From DASYQD01 sp036005845 (GTDB lineage: Bacteria; Acidobacteriota; Thermoanaerobaculia; Multivoradales; JAIOJS01), in NCBI GenBank assembly GCA_036005845.1, contig DASYQD010000104.1, positions 12,561 to 76,560 on the forward strand: a stretch of DNA of 64,000 nt, in the 5' to 3' direction. The translations under genes and the position numbers were made by a program. Below the pieces are notes generated by a model, which worked only from the letters and a program-made list of their open reading frames with translations, was not told where the DNA came from and searched no databases. Shown here one piece after another: positions 34,846 to 43,690 of this stretch (its first letter is position 1; each line of letters opens with the position of its first letter).

Positions 34846-35817
34846 ATGACGTCGCGACACGCCCCCGACAGGTTCAGCGGACTGGCGCCCCGGCCTCTGC
34901 GGCGGGTCTTGGCCGGCGTCGCTCTCGACGGCAGCGACGGTCGCGTCCTCGCGGCGGCAAGCAGCATCTGCGCGGCGACCGGAGCCCAGCTCACGATCGT
35001 TCACGCGAGCGAGCCCGTGGAGAGTGCGCTGCTCCTCGCAATGGCCGACGAGCAGCCGGTCGATGGCCAAGCCAAGCTCGCGTCCAAAGTGGAGCGCTGC
35101 CTCCCGCATCGCGTCCAGCACAGCCTGGAGGTCCTTCCCGGTCCGGCGCACCGCGTCATCGGCGAGGTGGCGGCGCGGACGTCGCCGGACCTCATCCTGA
35201 TCGGCGCCTCGGCGCACGAGAGCACGCTGCTTGGATCGACCGCCGAGCGGGTCGTCCGCAAGGCCACCGTTCCGGTATTGGTGGTCCACGGCCAGCTCGC
35301 CGCGCCGGCTCGTCGCGTCATCGCGCCGGTGGACCTGTCGCAGCTCTCGGCCAGCGGCTTCCACAGCGGGCTCGCCATGGCTTCGCGGCTTGCCGGCGGC
35401 GCCCAGCTGCAGGTGGTCTCGCTGTTCGCCATCGGCTACCTGGACGCCATGTCGACCGAGATGCGCGAGCGGCGGTGGACGGAGGACGAGATGACGGCGC
35501 GCGCCCGCCAGCGCCTCGACGAGCTCGTGCAGCGGCACTTGCCCGAGGTCGAGCTCGTGTGTGAGAGCCGCGTGGTCCTCGGACCCGCGCGCGAGTCGAT
35601 CCTCGGCGCAGCGAAGGCCGACGACCCCGAATTGATCGTGATGTCGACCCACGGCTACGGCGGGTTCGAGCGGCTCGTTCTCGGCAGCGTCGCGGCCACC
35701 GTCGTCCGCGAGGCGCCGTGCAGCGTGCTGCTGGTGCCTCCCGAGGGCGCGTTCAGCGACGAGATCGCCGAGGCGGTGCTCAGCCAGACGGCGCCGTGGA
35801 AGACAGTGAGCGTGTAG
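34846..35817 (+). CDS. Tandem universal stress protein (two USP domains)
   Basis: The 323-residue protein has two USP domains, about residues 18-150 (LRRVLAGVALDGSDGRVL; LILIGASAHESTLLGSTAERVV) and 156-300 (ARRVIAPVDLSQLSASGF; LIVMSTHGYGGFERLVLGSVAATVV). The second loop matches the ATP-binding pattern best. AGAGGAG lies 8 bases before the ATG. It is followed after 36 bases by another tandem USP gene in the same direction, and lies downstream of the porin across a hairpin. The C-terminal 20 residues are an extra tail. Confidence 0.85.
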   Translation: MTSRHAPDRFSGLAPRPLRRVLAGVALDGSDGRVLAAASSICAATGAQLTIVHASEPVESALLLAMADEQPVDGQAKLASKVERCLPHRVQHSLEVLPGPAHRVIGEVAARTSPDLILIGASAHESTLLGSTAERVVRKATVPVLVVHGQLAAPARRVIAPVDLSQLSASGFHSGLAMASRLAGGAQLQVVSLFAIGYLDAMSTEMRERRWTEDEMTARARQRLDELVQRHLPEVELVCESRVVLGPARESILGAAKADDPELIVMSTHGYGGFERLVLGSVAATVVREAPCSVLLVPPEGAFSDEIAEAVLSQTAPWKTVSV

Positions 35818-35853
35818 TCCGACTTCGCGCCGTAGGGCGCGGGAGGATCCGTC

Positions 35854-36813
35854 ATGAACGAACCGGTTGCAGAAGAACGCGTCCGTCGCATCGTCGCCGC
35901 CGTCGACTTCTCGCCGGCGAGCGACCGCGCCGTCGAATGGGCTGCGGCCATCGCCGCCCGGCGCCGCGCCGAGCTCTACCTGGTGCACGCCGTCCCGTTC
36001 TACGTGACGACGGAGCTGCCGCTGGCGGTCACCAGCATGGCCGCCGACGAGCTGCTCGAGTCCGCCCGCGCGCGGCTCGCCGAGAGCGCGCAGGCGCTGC
36101 GCGGCCGCGTGCGGTCGGTGGTCAGCGAGGCGGCGCTCGGATCGGCGGTGCCGGTCGTCCTCGAAGCCGTGCGACACCATGGGCCCGAGCTGCTCGTCGT
36201 CGGCACGCGCGGCCTGCGCGGCTGGCAGCACGTGCTGCTGGGCAGCACCGCCCAACGCCTCCTCGGCACAGCTCCCTGTCCGGTGCTCGCCGTGCACGAA
36301 GGCGATCCGGCGCCTCCCGATCGCCCCTTCCGGCTGGTCGCCGCCAGCGACGGCTCCGAGGACGCGCGCAATGCCGTCCGCTGCGCGGCGCGGCTGTTCG
36401 AGCTGGCGCCGGCGGCCGTCCTGATGCAGGGCTTCCAGCCCCCGCCGGTCTTCTACCCCGGCACCGACGAGCAGTCCACCTACGACCTCATCGCCTCGGC
36501 GCGCGCCGGGGTGATGGAAAAGCTGGTCGGCGAGGCGGCGACCCTCGCCGGCGAAGGCATCGACGTGCGGCCGATGGTGCGCGACGGCTACGCGCCCGAC
36601 GAGATCGTCGGCGCGGCGCGCACGCTGCCGGGGGACCTGCTGGTCCTCGGCAGCCGCGGCCGCGGCGGCATCGCCCACCTGCTCCTCGGCAGCACGGCCG
36701 AGCGGGTCGTGCAGCGCGCCTCGACGCCGGTGCTGGTGGTGTCGCGCCGCGCCGCGCCGGTGGCCCTGGAGGAGAAGGGTGCACTCGCGATCGTCGGCGC
36801 GGCGGTTGGGTGA
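35854..36813 (+). CDS. Tandem universal stress protein (two USP domains)
   Basis: The 319-residue protein has two USP domains, about residues 10-148 (RRIVAAVDFSPASDRAVEW; LLVVGTRGLRGWQHVLLGSTAQRLL) and 158-300 (FRLVAASDGSEDARNAV; LLVLGSRGRGGIAHLLLGSTAERVV). Both ATP loops, G-x2-G-x9-G-S/T, are intact, making it the most canonical member here. A 6-bp hairpin (35826-35841) directly abuts the GGGAGG ribosome binding site, which could reduce translation. The C-terminal 15 residues (EEKGALAIVGAAVG) are extra. It converges on the L,D-transpeptidase gene 9 bases away. Confidence 0.88.
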   Translation: MNEPVAEERVRRIVAAVDFSPASDRAVEWAAAIAARRRAELYLVHAVPFYVTTELPLAVTSMAADELLESARARLAESAQALRGRVRSVVSEAALGSAVPVVLEAVRHHGPELLVVGTRGLRGWQHVLLGSTAQRLLGTAPCPVLAVHEGDPAPPDRPFRLVAASDGSEDARNAVRCAARLFELAPAAVLMQGFQPPPVFYPGTDEQSTYDLIASARAGVMEKLVGEAATLAGEGIDVRPMVRDGYAPDEIVGAARTLPGDLLVLGSRGRGGIAHLLLGSTAERVVQRASTPVLVVSRRAAPVALEEKGALAIVGAAVG

Positions 36814-36822
36814 CGTCGCGCC

Positions 36823-38439
36823 TCACGGGAGCTGCCGTCGGGCGTCGGCTCGAGCCGCCAGCGCGCGCTCGAGCCCGCCGTCGTGGCCGTAGATGTCGTC
36901 GGCGAAGTGGATGGTGTGGTCGTCGGAGCGGACGATGGCAGTGACGTAGAAGAGGATGACCTGGCGCGGCCGCCCGAGCCGCACGCGTAGCTGGCCGCGG
37001 CCGTTCATCGCCGCCACGATGCGGGCGCGGTCCCATCCCGCTTCGCCGGCGAGCGCCCACTCGGCGAGGGCCACTGGATCTTCGACGCGGACGCAGCCGT
37101 GGCTGAAGTCGCGGCGGGCGTTCTGGAACAGCTCGGGCGCCGGCGTGCCGTGGAGGTAGACGTTGGAGGCGTTGGGGAAGACGAGCTTGACGAGGCCCAG
37201 CGCGTTCGCCGGGCCGGGCCGCTGGCGCAGCCGCAATTTGCCATCGCGCAGCAACGCAAGGCTCTGCGCCGAGGTTGCGACGTGCCGCGCGTCGTCCCCG
37301 GGCCCGTCGACGATCTCCATGTCGTGGCGCTCGAGATAGCCGGGATGCCGCGCCACCGCCGGCAGGACCTCGCCGCGCACGATCGACGCCGGCACGTTCC
37401 AGTAGGGGCGGAAGATGACCTCCTCCACCTCGTCGGCGAAGACCGGCGTCTCGCGGTCGAGCGCGCGGCCGACGATGACGCCCATCGCGAGCTGCGGCGC
37501 GGCGCGGCGGTCGGGCGGCGCGCCCGCCGCCGCCGGCTCCCAGGCGACCAGCCGAAAGATCGGAATGTTGACGACCACGAAGCCGCCCGGGTCGAGGTGC
37601 GGCAGCCAGCGCAGCCGCTCGAGCGCGAGCTCGATCTGCCGCACGCGGTTCGCGACGGGCACCGCCATCGCCTGCCGCGTGCGCAGGCCGAGCACGCCGT
37701 CGGCGGCGAGTCCGTGCCGCGACTGGAAGCGGCGGACGCCGTCGACCAGCGGACCCTCGTAGAGCACGGTGCCCGGCGGCACGCTGCCGGGCGCGAGGTC
37801 GCCCAGCGCGACGAGCAGACGCTGCAGCGGCGCGACGTCGGCAAAGGTCTCGCCGGCGCGAACGCTGCGCGCGCCGCGCGGCGGCGGCCCGAGCTCCAGC
37901 GGCGGGCCCGCGGCGAGCCCGCGGTAGCGCGCCAGCTCGCGCCGCAGCGCCGCGTACTGGTCGATCTGCGGCTCGTAGGAGGCGACGACCGCCGCCAGGT
38001 CGTGACGGAGGACGGCATCGCGCACGATCGCCGGGAAGTCGTGGCGATCGTCAGGCACCGCCATGTGGAAGCCGATCGTCCGCGGATCCACGCGGCCCTC
38101 GTGAAGGTCGTGCAGATAGCGCACGGTCGCGGCGTTCAATCGCCGCTCGAAGCCGGTCGCTTCGCCGGCGGGTGATGGGGCGGCGGCGCGCAGCCGCGAT
38201 GCCATCGCCGCCAGCGCCTCGGCGTCGTAGTCGCGCGGATCGAGCCCCTGCGCGTCGGCTCGTTGCAGCAGGCCGAGCGCGACCTGCGCGTCGGGGCTCG
38301 GCCGTCCGGCCGCGTCGAGCCAGAGCGGCGGTGCCGCGTCCGGGGCGGCCACGCTCGCGGGAGGCGCCGGCGCGCCCGCGAACGCGGCGCCCGCTCTGAG
38401 AGCGAGCGCCGCGACGAGGACGCGCGCGCCGCCGCTCAC
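36823..38439 (-). CDS. L,D-transpeptidase of the YcbB/LdtD type
   Basis: The 538-residue protein starts with GTG, overlapping the dehydrogenase stop as GTGA. After an export-type N-terminus (VLVAALALRAGAAFAGAPAPP), an alpha-helical scaffold (about 30-230) leads to a peptidoglycan-binding domain (VRRFQSRHGLAADGVLGLRT near 250) and the YkuD catalytic domain with HGTPAPELFQNARRDFSHGCVR near 470-490, containing the catalytic Cys. YcbB-type enzymes make 3-3 peptidoglycan cross-links and tether the envelope under stress. It belongs to an operon with OsmC and a Zn dehydrogenase. Confidence 0.86.
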   Translation of the reverse strand: MSGGARVLVAALALRAGAAFAGAPAPPASVAAPDAAPPLWLDAAGRPSPDAQVALGLLQRADAQGLDPRDYDAEALAAMASRLRAAAPSPAGEATGFERRLNAATVRYLHDLHEGRVDPRTIGFHMAVPDDRHDFPAIVRDAVLRHDLAAVVASYEPQIDQYAALRRELARYRGLAAGPPLELGPPPRGARSVRAGETFADVAPLQRLLVALGDLAPGSVPPGTVLYEGPLVDGVRRFQSRHGLAADGVLGLRTRQAMAVPVANRVRQIELALERLRWLPHLDPGGFVVVNIPIFRLVAWEPAAAGAPPDRRAAPQLAMGVIVGRALDRETPVFADEVEEVIFRPYWNVPASIVRGEVLPAVARHPGYLERHDMEIVDGPGDDARHVATSAQSLALLRDGKLRLRQRPGPANALGLVKLVFPNASNVYLHGTPAPELFQNARRDFSHGCVRVEDPVALAEWALAGEAGWDRARIVAAMNGRGQLRVRLGRPRQVILFYVTAIVRSDDHTIHFADDIYGHDGGLERALAARADARRQLP

Positions 38440-39560
38440 GGCCGGATGGCGACCTTGAGCACGCCGTCGCGCCGGGCGCCGAAGAGGTCGTATGCCTCGC
38501 GGATGCGCGCCAGCGGGAAGGTGTGGGTGAGCAGCGGCGTCAGGTCGACGCGCCCGTGCCGCACCACCTCGAGCAGCCGCCGCATCCGCTCCTTGCCGCC
38601 AGGGCAGAGCGTGGTGACGATCCGGTGGTCGCCCAACCCGGCGGCGAAGGCGTCGTAGGGCATCTGCAGCTTGCCGGAGTAGACGCCGAGCGACGACAGC
38701 GTGCCGCCGGGGCGCAGGCAGCGCAGGCAGCTCTCGAAGGTCTGCTGCGTGCCCAGCGCCTCGATCGCCACGTCGACACCGCCGCCGGTGAGCCGCTTCA
38801 CCTCGTCGACGACGTCCACCCGGCGGTAGTCGAGCACCACGTCGGCTCCCATCCGCTTCGACATGGCGAGACGGGTGTCGTCGCCGTCGACGCCGATGAC
38901 GAGGGTCGCGCCCATCAGCCGCGCGCCGACCGTCGCGCAGAGCCCGATCGGCCCCTGCGCGAGCACCACCACCGAGTCGCCGATGCGCACCTGGCCCGAC
39001 TCGGCGCCGGAGAAACCGGTGGAAGCGATGTCGGCGAGCAGCACCACTTCCTCGTCGCTGAGCTCGTCCGGCACCTTCGCCATGTTGGCCTGCGCGTTGG
39101 GCACGACGAGGTACTCGGCCTGCGCGCCGTGGATGGTATTGCCGAAGCGCCAGCCGCCGATCGCTTCGTAGCCGCCGCCGTGGCCGCACTGCGAATGGTG
39201 GCCGCTGAGGCAGGCGCCGCACTGTCCGCACGGCGTGATCGCGCCCACCAGCACGCGGTCGCCGACCTCGTAGCCGGTGACGCCCGCGCCGAGCTCGGCG
39301 ATGACGCCGACCGGCTCGTGGCCGATGATGAGGCCCGGCCGCACCGGGTATTCGCCGCGCAGGATGTGGAGGTCGGTGCCGCAGATGGTGGTGAGCGTCA
39401 CCCGCAGCAGCGCCTCGCCCGGGCCCGGCGAAGGCCGCGGCATCTCCTCGATGCGGATGTCGTCGACGCCGTGGAAGACGTTCGCTTGCATGGTGGCCTT
39501 GGGCGGACGATGAGCGGTGCTCGGCTTCTCGGCAAGCAGGGTGGCGGCAGCGGCGTTCAT
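38436..39560 (-). CDS. Zinc-dependent medium-chain alcohol dehydrogenase
   Basis: The 374-residue enzyme has the catalytic zinc ligands in TICGTDLHILRGEYP and GHEP (Cys, His-Glu), and a structural zinc lobe in CGQCGACLSGHHSQCGHGG. The nucleotide-binding turn is AQGPIGLCATVGARLMGA. It resembles NAD-dependent alcohol or secondary-alcohol dehydrogenases (the ADH/isopropanol type with CGTDLHI). The start at 39560 is preferred over the ATG at 39566 because AGGAGG is 7 bases before 39560 but only one base before 39566. It lies between the OsmC and L,D-transpeptidase genes. Confidence 0.88.
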   Translation of the reverse strand: MNAAAATLLAEKPSTAHRPPKATMQANVFHGVDDIRIEEMPRPSPGPGEALLRVTLTTICGTDLHILRGEYPVRPGLIIGHEPVGVIAELGAGVTGYEVGDRVLVGAITPCGQCGACLSGHHSQCGHGGGYEAIGGWRFGNTIHGAQAEYLVVPNAQANMAKVPDELSDEEVVLLADIASTGFSGAESGQVRIGDSVVVLAQGPIGLCATVGARLMGATLVIGVDGDDTRLAMSKRMGADVVLDYRRVDVVDEVKRLTGGGVDVAIEALGTQQTFESCLRCLRPGGTLSSLGVYSGKLQMPYDAFAAGLGDHRIVTTLCPGGKERMRRLLEVVRHGRVDLTPLLTHTFPLARIREAYDLFGARRDGVLKVAIRP

Positions 39561-39589
39561 GGACATACCTCCTCGTCAAGCAGCGCGCG

Positions 39590-40015
39590 CTACATCGCAA
39601 CAGGCGCCGCGACTGCGGGTGTCTCGACACCGGTGAGGCGCACCTCGAACAGCGGCGGATTGTGGAGGTGGCGCTTGACCGTGCACTGGTCGACCGCGCG
39701 AAGGATGGCGTCGCGGTACTTGTCGGGAAACGACCGCGGCAGGGTGACGTCGAGTCGGAGGACGGAGATCAACCCGTGCGCGGCGCGCTCGCCGGCGAGC
39801 GTCAGGCCGAGGCCAGCGGTGTCGATGCCGCGCTGCCGGCAGAACTGAAGCGCGAACAGGCCGGCACAGGCACCGATCGAGGCGAGGAAGAGGTCGAAGG
39901 GCGAGGGCGCCGTGCCGCCGCCGCCCGCCTCGACCGGCTGGTCGGTGTGAACGAGAAATCCCTTGTGCTCCGCGTCGACCGCCAAGCCACCGGGGAATCG
40001 CATCTCCATCCTCAT
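39590..40015 (-). CDS. OsmC/Ohr-family protein
   Basis: The 141-residue protein has the OsmC fold with both conserved cysteines, C50 (SIGACAGLF) and C59 (ALQFCRQRG), and the GGGGTAPSPFDLFLAS motif. OsmC/Ohr enzymes reduce organic hydroperoxides using these two thiols. AGGAGG lies 6 bases before the ATG at 40015, which decides against upstream in-frame starts. It is the first gene of the OsmC, dehydrogenase, transpeptidase operon, with an operator-like site 75 bases upstream. Confidence 0.85.
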   Translation of the reverse strand: MRMEMRFPGGLAVDAEHKGFLVHTDQPVEAGGGGTAPSPFDLFLASIGACAGLFALQFCRQRGIDTAGLGLTLAGERAAHGLISVLRLDVTLPRSFPDKYRDAILRAVDQCTVKRHLHNPPLFEVRLTGVETPAVAAPVAM

Positions 40016-40089
40016 CTGCCACCTCCTGCCGTCGTCGACGCTAGCCGGGGGAAGCCGCGCCGTCACCGCGCCTCGGGGCCGGGCACCGC

Positions 40090-40105
40090 CTACCCCGGCG
40101 GGCGG
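40090..40105. promoter_or_regulatory. 6-4-6 operator-like site CTACCC-CGGC-GGGCGG
   Basis: The site lies between the divergent OsmC operon (start 40015) and the pyrophosphorylase/stress-protein operon (start 40153). Its right half ends just before the expected -35 position for a candidate -10, TACGAT, at 40128-40133. This placement suits activation of the plus-strand operon. Confidence 0.5.
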
Positions 40106-40152
40106 CGCTTTGCAGCCAGCCGCTTCCTACGATGGCTCGCGGGGAGGACCGC

Positions 40153-41106
40153 ATGGGCGAGGAGCCTGTCGGGCAGCGCTGGTCGATCGTGCTCGCGGGC
40201 GGCAGCGGGACTCGGCTGTCCGGGCTGACCACGGTGGGTGCGACGACCGTGCCGAAGCAGTACTGCGGCTTCTTCGGCGGCCCTTCGCTGCTCCGCCTCG
40301 CGCTGCGGCGCGCGACCGCGGTCGCGCCGCCGGAACGGACCCTCGTCGTGGTGGCCGAGGAGCATCGCTCGTGGTGGCGCCGCGAGCTGGCGAGCCTGCC
40401 GGCGCGCAACGTGCTGGTGCAGCCCCGCAACCGCGGCACGGCGGTGGGCGTCCTGCTGCCGCTCGTCGAGGTCCTGAGACGCGACGCCGCCGCGCTCGTC
40501 GCCATCTTCCCCGCCGATCATCACGTGCGCCGCGAAGAGGCCCTCGCCGCCGCCGTGCGCCGTTCGCTCGCGCTCGCGCAGACTCTGCCGGCGTACGCGG
40601 TCCTCGTCGGCGTGCGGCCCGCGCGTCCGGACGGGGACCTCGGTTGGATCCTGCCGGGCGGCACGGCCGTGGGCCTCGACGGCGCGCGGGTCGCCGCCTT
40701 TCGAGAGAAGCCGCCGGCGGCGGAGGCGGTGCGGCTGATGAGGAGCGGCGGCCTCGTCAACACCTTCATCCTGTCGGCCACGGCGCGTGGGCTCCACGCA
40801 CTCTGCGAACGGCACCTGCCGGAGGTGGCTGCTGCCCTGGGCGCTCGCGAGTACGAGCCGTTGCATCGACTCTACGAGCGGCTGCCCACGCGCGACCTCT
40901 CCCGCGACGTGCTGACGCGGGCTCCCGAATCACTCTTGGTGGTGACCGCAGCGGCCTGCGGCTGGTCGGACCTGGGTACCCCGCAGCGGGTGGCGCGCTG
41001 CCTGCGCGCCATGCCGCGGGAGCATCGCATCGGCGACTTCGCACCCGCGTTCCTGGACCTCGCTCGCCAACTGCCGAACGCGGCGGTCAAGGAGATCTCG
41101 TCATGA
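40153..41106 (+). CDS. Mannose-1-phosphate guanylyltransferase-like nucleotidyltransferase
   Basis: The 317-residue enzyme contains LAGGSGTRL near residue 15, VPKQYCGFFGG, a FPADHHV metal/nucleotide motif, FREKPP and NTFILSA, matching the sugar-1-phosphate nucleotidyltransferase fold and in particular mannose-1-phosphate guanylyltransferases. It lacks the C-terminal isomerase domain of bifunctional ManC/AlgA enzymes. The start at 40153 follows GGGAGG at 5 bases; 40132 has no such site. It overlaps the next stress-protein gene by ATGA. A sugar-nucleotide enzyme inside a stress operon suggests exopolysaccharide or trehalose-like protection, which is inference. Confidence 0.8.
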   Translation: MGEEPVGQRWSIVLAGGSGTRLSGLTTVGATTVPKQYCGFFGGPSLLRLALRRATAVAPPERTLVVVAEEHRSWWRRELASLPARNVLVQPRNRGTAVGVLLPLVEVLRRDAAALVAIFPADHHVRREEALAAAVRRSLALAQTLPAYAVLVGVRPARPDGDLGWILPGGTAVGLDGARVAAFREKPPAAEAVRLMRSGGLVNTFILSATARGLHALCERHLPEVAAALGAREYEPLHRLYERLPTRDLSRDVLTRAPESLLVVTAAACGWSDLGTPQRVARCLRAMPREHRIGDFAPAFLDLARQLPNAAVKEISS

Positions 41107-41984
41107 ACATCCAGCGCATCCTGCACCCGACCGACCTGCAGCCCGGCTCCCGCTACGCCCTGCCTCTGGCCGCCGAGCTGGCACGCAAGCTCGATGCGGA
41201 GCTGCACGTGCTCCACGTCGAGCCCATGCGCGGCAGCGTACCCTTGGAGGTCGACGAGCCCGCACAGCTTCGCATGCTGAAGCGGGAGCCGTTTCTCGCC
41301 GACATGCGGCTGCACACTGTTTGCCGCCAGGCCGACGACGTGGCGACGGCGATCGTCGCCTACGCCGCCGACCACGACGTGGACCTCGTCGTCATGAGCT
41401 CGCAGGACCTGCACGGCAACCTGTTCCGGCTGCTGCGCAGCGACGCTCTCGAGGTGGCGCGGCGGAGCACCTGCTCGGTGCTCAGGCTCGAGTCCGACCA
41501 GCTGCCGGAGTTGCTCCGGATGCGCACGCTGCTGGTGCCCTTCGACTATTCGCATCCGTCGCGGGAAGCGCTCCGCTGGGCCGCGGCCATCGCCGCCCGC
41601 TGGGGAGCGCGGATCGCGCTCTTCCACGTCATTCCCGAGCCCGTCCTGCGAGCCGGCAGCGACAGCCTCAAGCGCTCGCGATGGCGCGAGACTCATCGTC
41701 GTCAAGCCGAGCTGCGACTGATCGACATCGCCGGCTACCTGGCACCGGGGGTACCGGTGACGCTAGACATCCACTTCGGCGACCCGGCGCGCGAGATCGT
41801 CGGGCGCGCCGCCGAGGGGATCGACATGGTGGTGATGGCGAGCCACGGCATGTCGGCAGCCAAGCGCCTGCTCATCGGCAGCGTCGCCGAGGAGGTGCAG
41901 CGCCTGGCTGCGGCGCCGGTCCTCCTCGTCAAGGCTCAGCCGGGCGAGGCGGCGCAGCGACCCGACGCTCGACGCACGGCTTGA
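41103..41984 (+). CDS. Tandem universal stress protein (two USP domains)
   Basis: The 293-residue protein shares the opening pattern of the 26460 gene product (MNIQRILHPTDLQPGSRYAL) and has two USP domains, about 1-138 and 145-283 (RTLLVPFDYSHPSREALRWA). The second ATP-type loop, ASHGMSAAKRLLIGSVAEEV, is intact; the first, SSQDLHGNLFRLLRSDALEV, is degenerate. It overlaps the pyrophosphorylase gene by ATGA and is probably co-translated. It converges on the patatin-like gene 5 bases away. Confidence 0.85.
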   Translation: MNIQRILHPTDLQPGSRYALPLAAELARKLDAELHVLHVEPMRGSVPLEVDEPAQLRMLKREPFLADMRLHTVCRQADDVATAIVAYAADHDVDLVVMSSQDLHGNLFRLLRSDALEVARRSTCSVLRLESDQLPELLRMRTLLVPFDYSHPSREALRWAAAIAARWGARIALFHVIPEPVLRAGSDSLKRSRWRETHRRQAELRLIDIAGYLAPGVPVTLDIHFGDPAREIVGRAAEGIDMVVMASHGMSAAKRLLIGSVAEEVQRLAAAPVLLVKAQPGEAAQRPDARRTA

Positions 41985-41989
41985 ACGTA

Positions 41990-43609
41990 TCAGCGCGAAC
42001 GCTGCAGCAGCGCGTACGGGTTGTCCTGCAGCGTCGCCCACAGCGGCAGCAGGGCCGCCTCGAGCGTGGCCTCGGCGCTCCCCGGTGTCGCCAGCGCTGC
42101 GGCTCGCCGCTCGCGCAGGTGCTCGAGGAGCTTGAGGCAGGCGGTGGCCTGGCCGCAGGCGACGAAATCGCGGAGCTGCTCCTCGTCTGCCCACAGCGTC
42201 GTCGGCACCGCCTCGGCGCGGCGCGAGAGGAGCTGCAGCTCGAGCGAGGGCAGCAGGTCGGGGTGGCGCTCGCGCGGCTTGCTGCGGCGGGCGTCGACGT
42301 CGTAGATAAGCACCAGCCGCGCCCGCCGCTGGTAGCGCGAGCCCTCGCCGAGCAGCGACTGCTGGATGAGGCGCCGCACGCGCTTCATCGACACGTCGTT
42401 CACCATCGCCAGCACCGAGCCGATGCGGCGGCTCGCAAGGTCGCCGACGTCGCGCAGGCGCAGGCCGGCGAGGAGCGGCGGCAGGTCGACGCCGGTGTCG
42501 GCGCGGATCGACTCCATCTGCCGCGCGACGGCGCGGCGCAGGCGCCAGAGCAGGTACGTCGTGCCGCCGGCGAGCACGGCGGGCACGACGCTGGTGAAGA
42601 GCAGCAGCACCAGCGTCTTCCACGTCCATGCTCCCGCCCACGGCGCACTGACCAGCGGATAGAGCACCGCGACGAATGACAGCAGCGCCAGCCAGAAGCC
42701 GACGCGCGCAAGGCGCGCTACGGTCTTCATCCGCATGCCGGGCAGCCCGCTCGCCTTCGGCTCCGCGAACAGCGGCTCGCGCCGCTTGCTGGTGTCGGAG
42801 ACGAGCAGCAGCCCGAGCTGATCGAACATGCCGGCGCGCTCGTAGACGGTGAGCGCGCCGTCGACGCCCTGGTTGTCGTAGATGCCGCCGTCCATCAGCG
42901 GCACCGGCGGGAAGCGCTCGCCGCCGAGCTGCTCGCGCACGGCGGCGGCATCGCTCCACGCGAAGTCGCGCGGGAAGACGAGCGGCTCGAAGGCGCCGGG
43001 GAAGCACGACGAGGCGGCGACGACGTCGGCGATGCGGACCTCGCGCGCCACCGCGGCGGGGATCTCGAGCGGCGCCAGGTTGCCCACCTTCACCCGCGTG
43101 CGGCGGCTGGTCTGGAAGCGGTAGGCGCGGCCGGAGTGGAACTCGGTGGCCGAGAAGATCAGCTCGTCGGGCCCGTGCGGGCTGTCGATGAGCTCGCCGA
43201 GCTTGGCGTCACCGTAGAGCGGCGAGCCGGCGTAGACGCGCGCCGCGGCACGGATGAGGCTGGCGGAAGGATCGTGCGGCCCGCGGGCGGCGAGCCGCGC
43301 CACCGCCTCCTTCACCACGTTGAGCGAGCGCAGCGTCTCCCAGGCGCGGGCGTAGAAGGCGCCGAAGCTTTCGCGCCGCGCGCACGACAGCGCCCAGGCG
43401 GCGCCGACGATGGTGCCGCCCGAGATCGTCGACAGGGTGCGCACTTTCGGCAGCAGCGCCACGCGGTCGAGCAGGTCGAGCACGCCGAGATGGAAGGCGG
43501 CGGCGCGGTAGCCGCCGCCGGAGAGACACAGCGCGATGTCGCCGGCGAGGCCGGGGCCGGTGTCGTCGGAACCTTCGGGCGGCTGGTCGAGCATCGTCGC
43601 CGGCATCAT
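41990..43609 (-). CDS. Patatin-like phospholipase with central membrane segments
   Basis: The 539-residue protein has the patatin oxyanion loop LSGGGYRAAAFHLG (29-42), a nucleophile Ser63 in STISGG (a variant of G-x-S-x-G) and the catalytic Asp in LMDGGIYDNQG near 235. Two hydrophobic helices follow near 270-345 (VGFWLALLSFVAVLYPLV; FTSVVPAVLAGGTTYLLW), so the enzyme is probably membrane-anchored. The C-terminal 170 residues have no recognised fold. Lipid acyl hydrolase activity is likely, with unknown substrate. It is divergent from the sigma-factor gene, 81 bases apart. Confidence 0.82.
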   Translation of the reverse strand: MMPATMLDQPPEGSDDTGPGLAGDIALCLSGGGYRAAAFHLGVLDLLDRVALLPKVRTLSTISGGTIVGAAWALSCARRESFGAFYARAWETLRSLNVVKEAVARLAARGPHDPSASLIRAAARVYAGSPLYGDAKLGELIDSPHGPDELIFSATEFHSGRAYRFQTSRRTRVKVGNLAPLEIPAAVAREVRIADVVAASSCFPGAFEPLVFPRDFAWSDAAAVREQLGGERFPPVPLMDGGIYDNQGVDGALTVYERAGMFDQLGLLLVSDTSKRREPLFAEPKASGLPGMRMKTVARLARVGFWLALLSFVAVLYPLVSAPWAGAWTWKTLVLLLFTSVVPAVLAGGTTYLLWRLRRAVARQMESIRADTGVDLPPLLAGLRLRDVGDLASRRIGSVLAMVNDVSMKRVRRLIQQSLLGEGSRYQRRARLVLIYDVDARRSKPRERHPDLLPSLELQLLSRRAEAVPTTLWADEEQLRDFVACGQATACLKLLEHLRERRAAALATPGSAEATLEAALLPLWATLQDNPYALLQRSR

Positions 43610-43653
43610 CGCATCGGTCCACGGGCCCGGCGCTATCCTTCAACGCGGCGCGG

Positions 43654-43682
43654 CGAAGGATTTGCCGCCGCGCGCCCTCTAC
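43654..43682 (+). promoter_or_regulatory. ECF-type promoter A before the sigma-factor gene
   Basis: The sequence reads CGAAGGATTTGC, 11 bases, CTCTAC. The same two blocks with the same 23-base offset occur before the BamA-like gene (47766-47794) and, on the minus strand, before the sulfatase gene (51529-51501). The ATG at 43691 begins only 8 bases after CTCTAC, implying a leaderless or almost leaderless mRNA if CTCTAC is the -10. Autoregulation by the sigma factor is the likely meaning. Confidence 0.65.
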
Positions 43683-43690
43683 TCCTTCGC

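Noticed and set aside
39590..40015. OsmC-like protein as a second selenoprotein
   Set aside because: Selenocysteine occurs in some OsmC proteins, but here both redox positions are TGC-encoded Cys (C50, C59) and there is no in-frame TGA.
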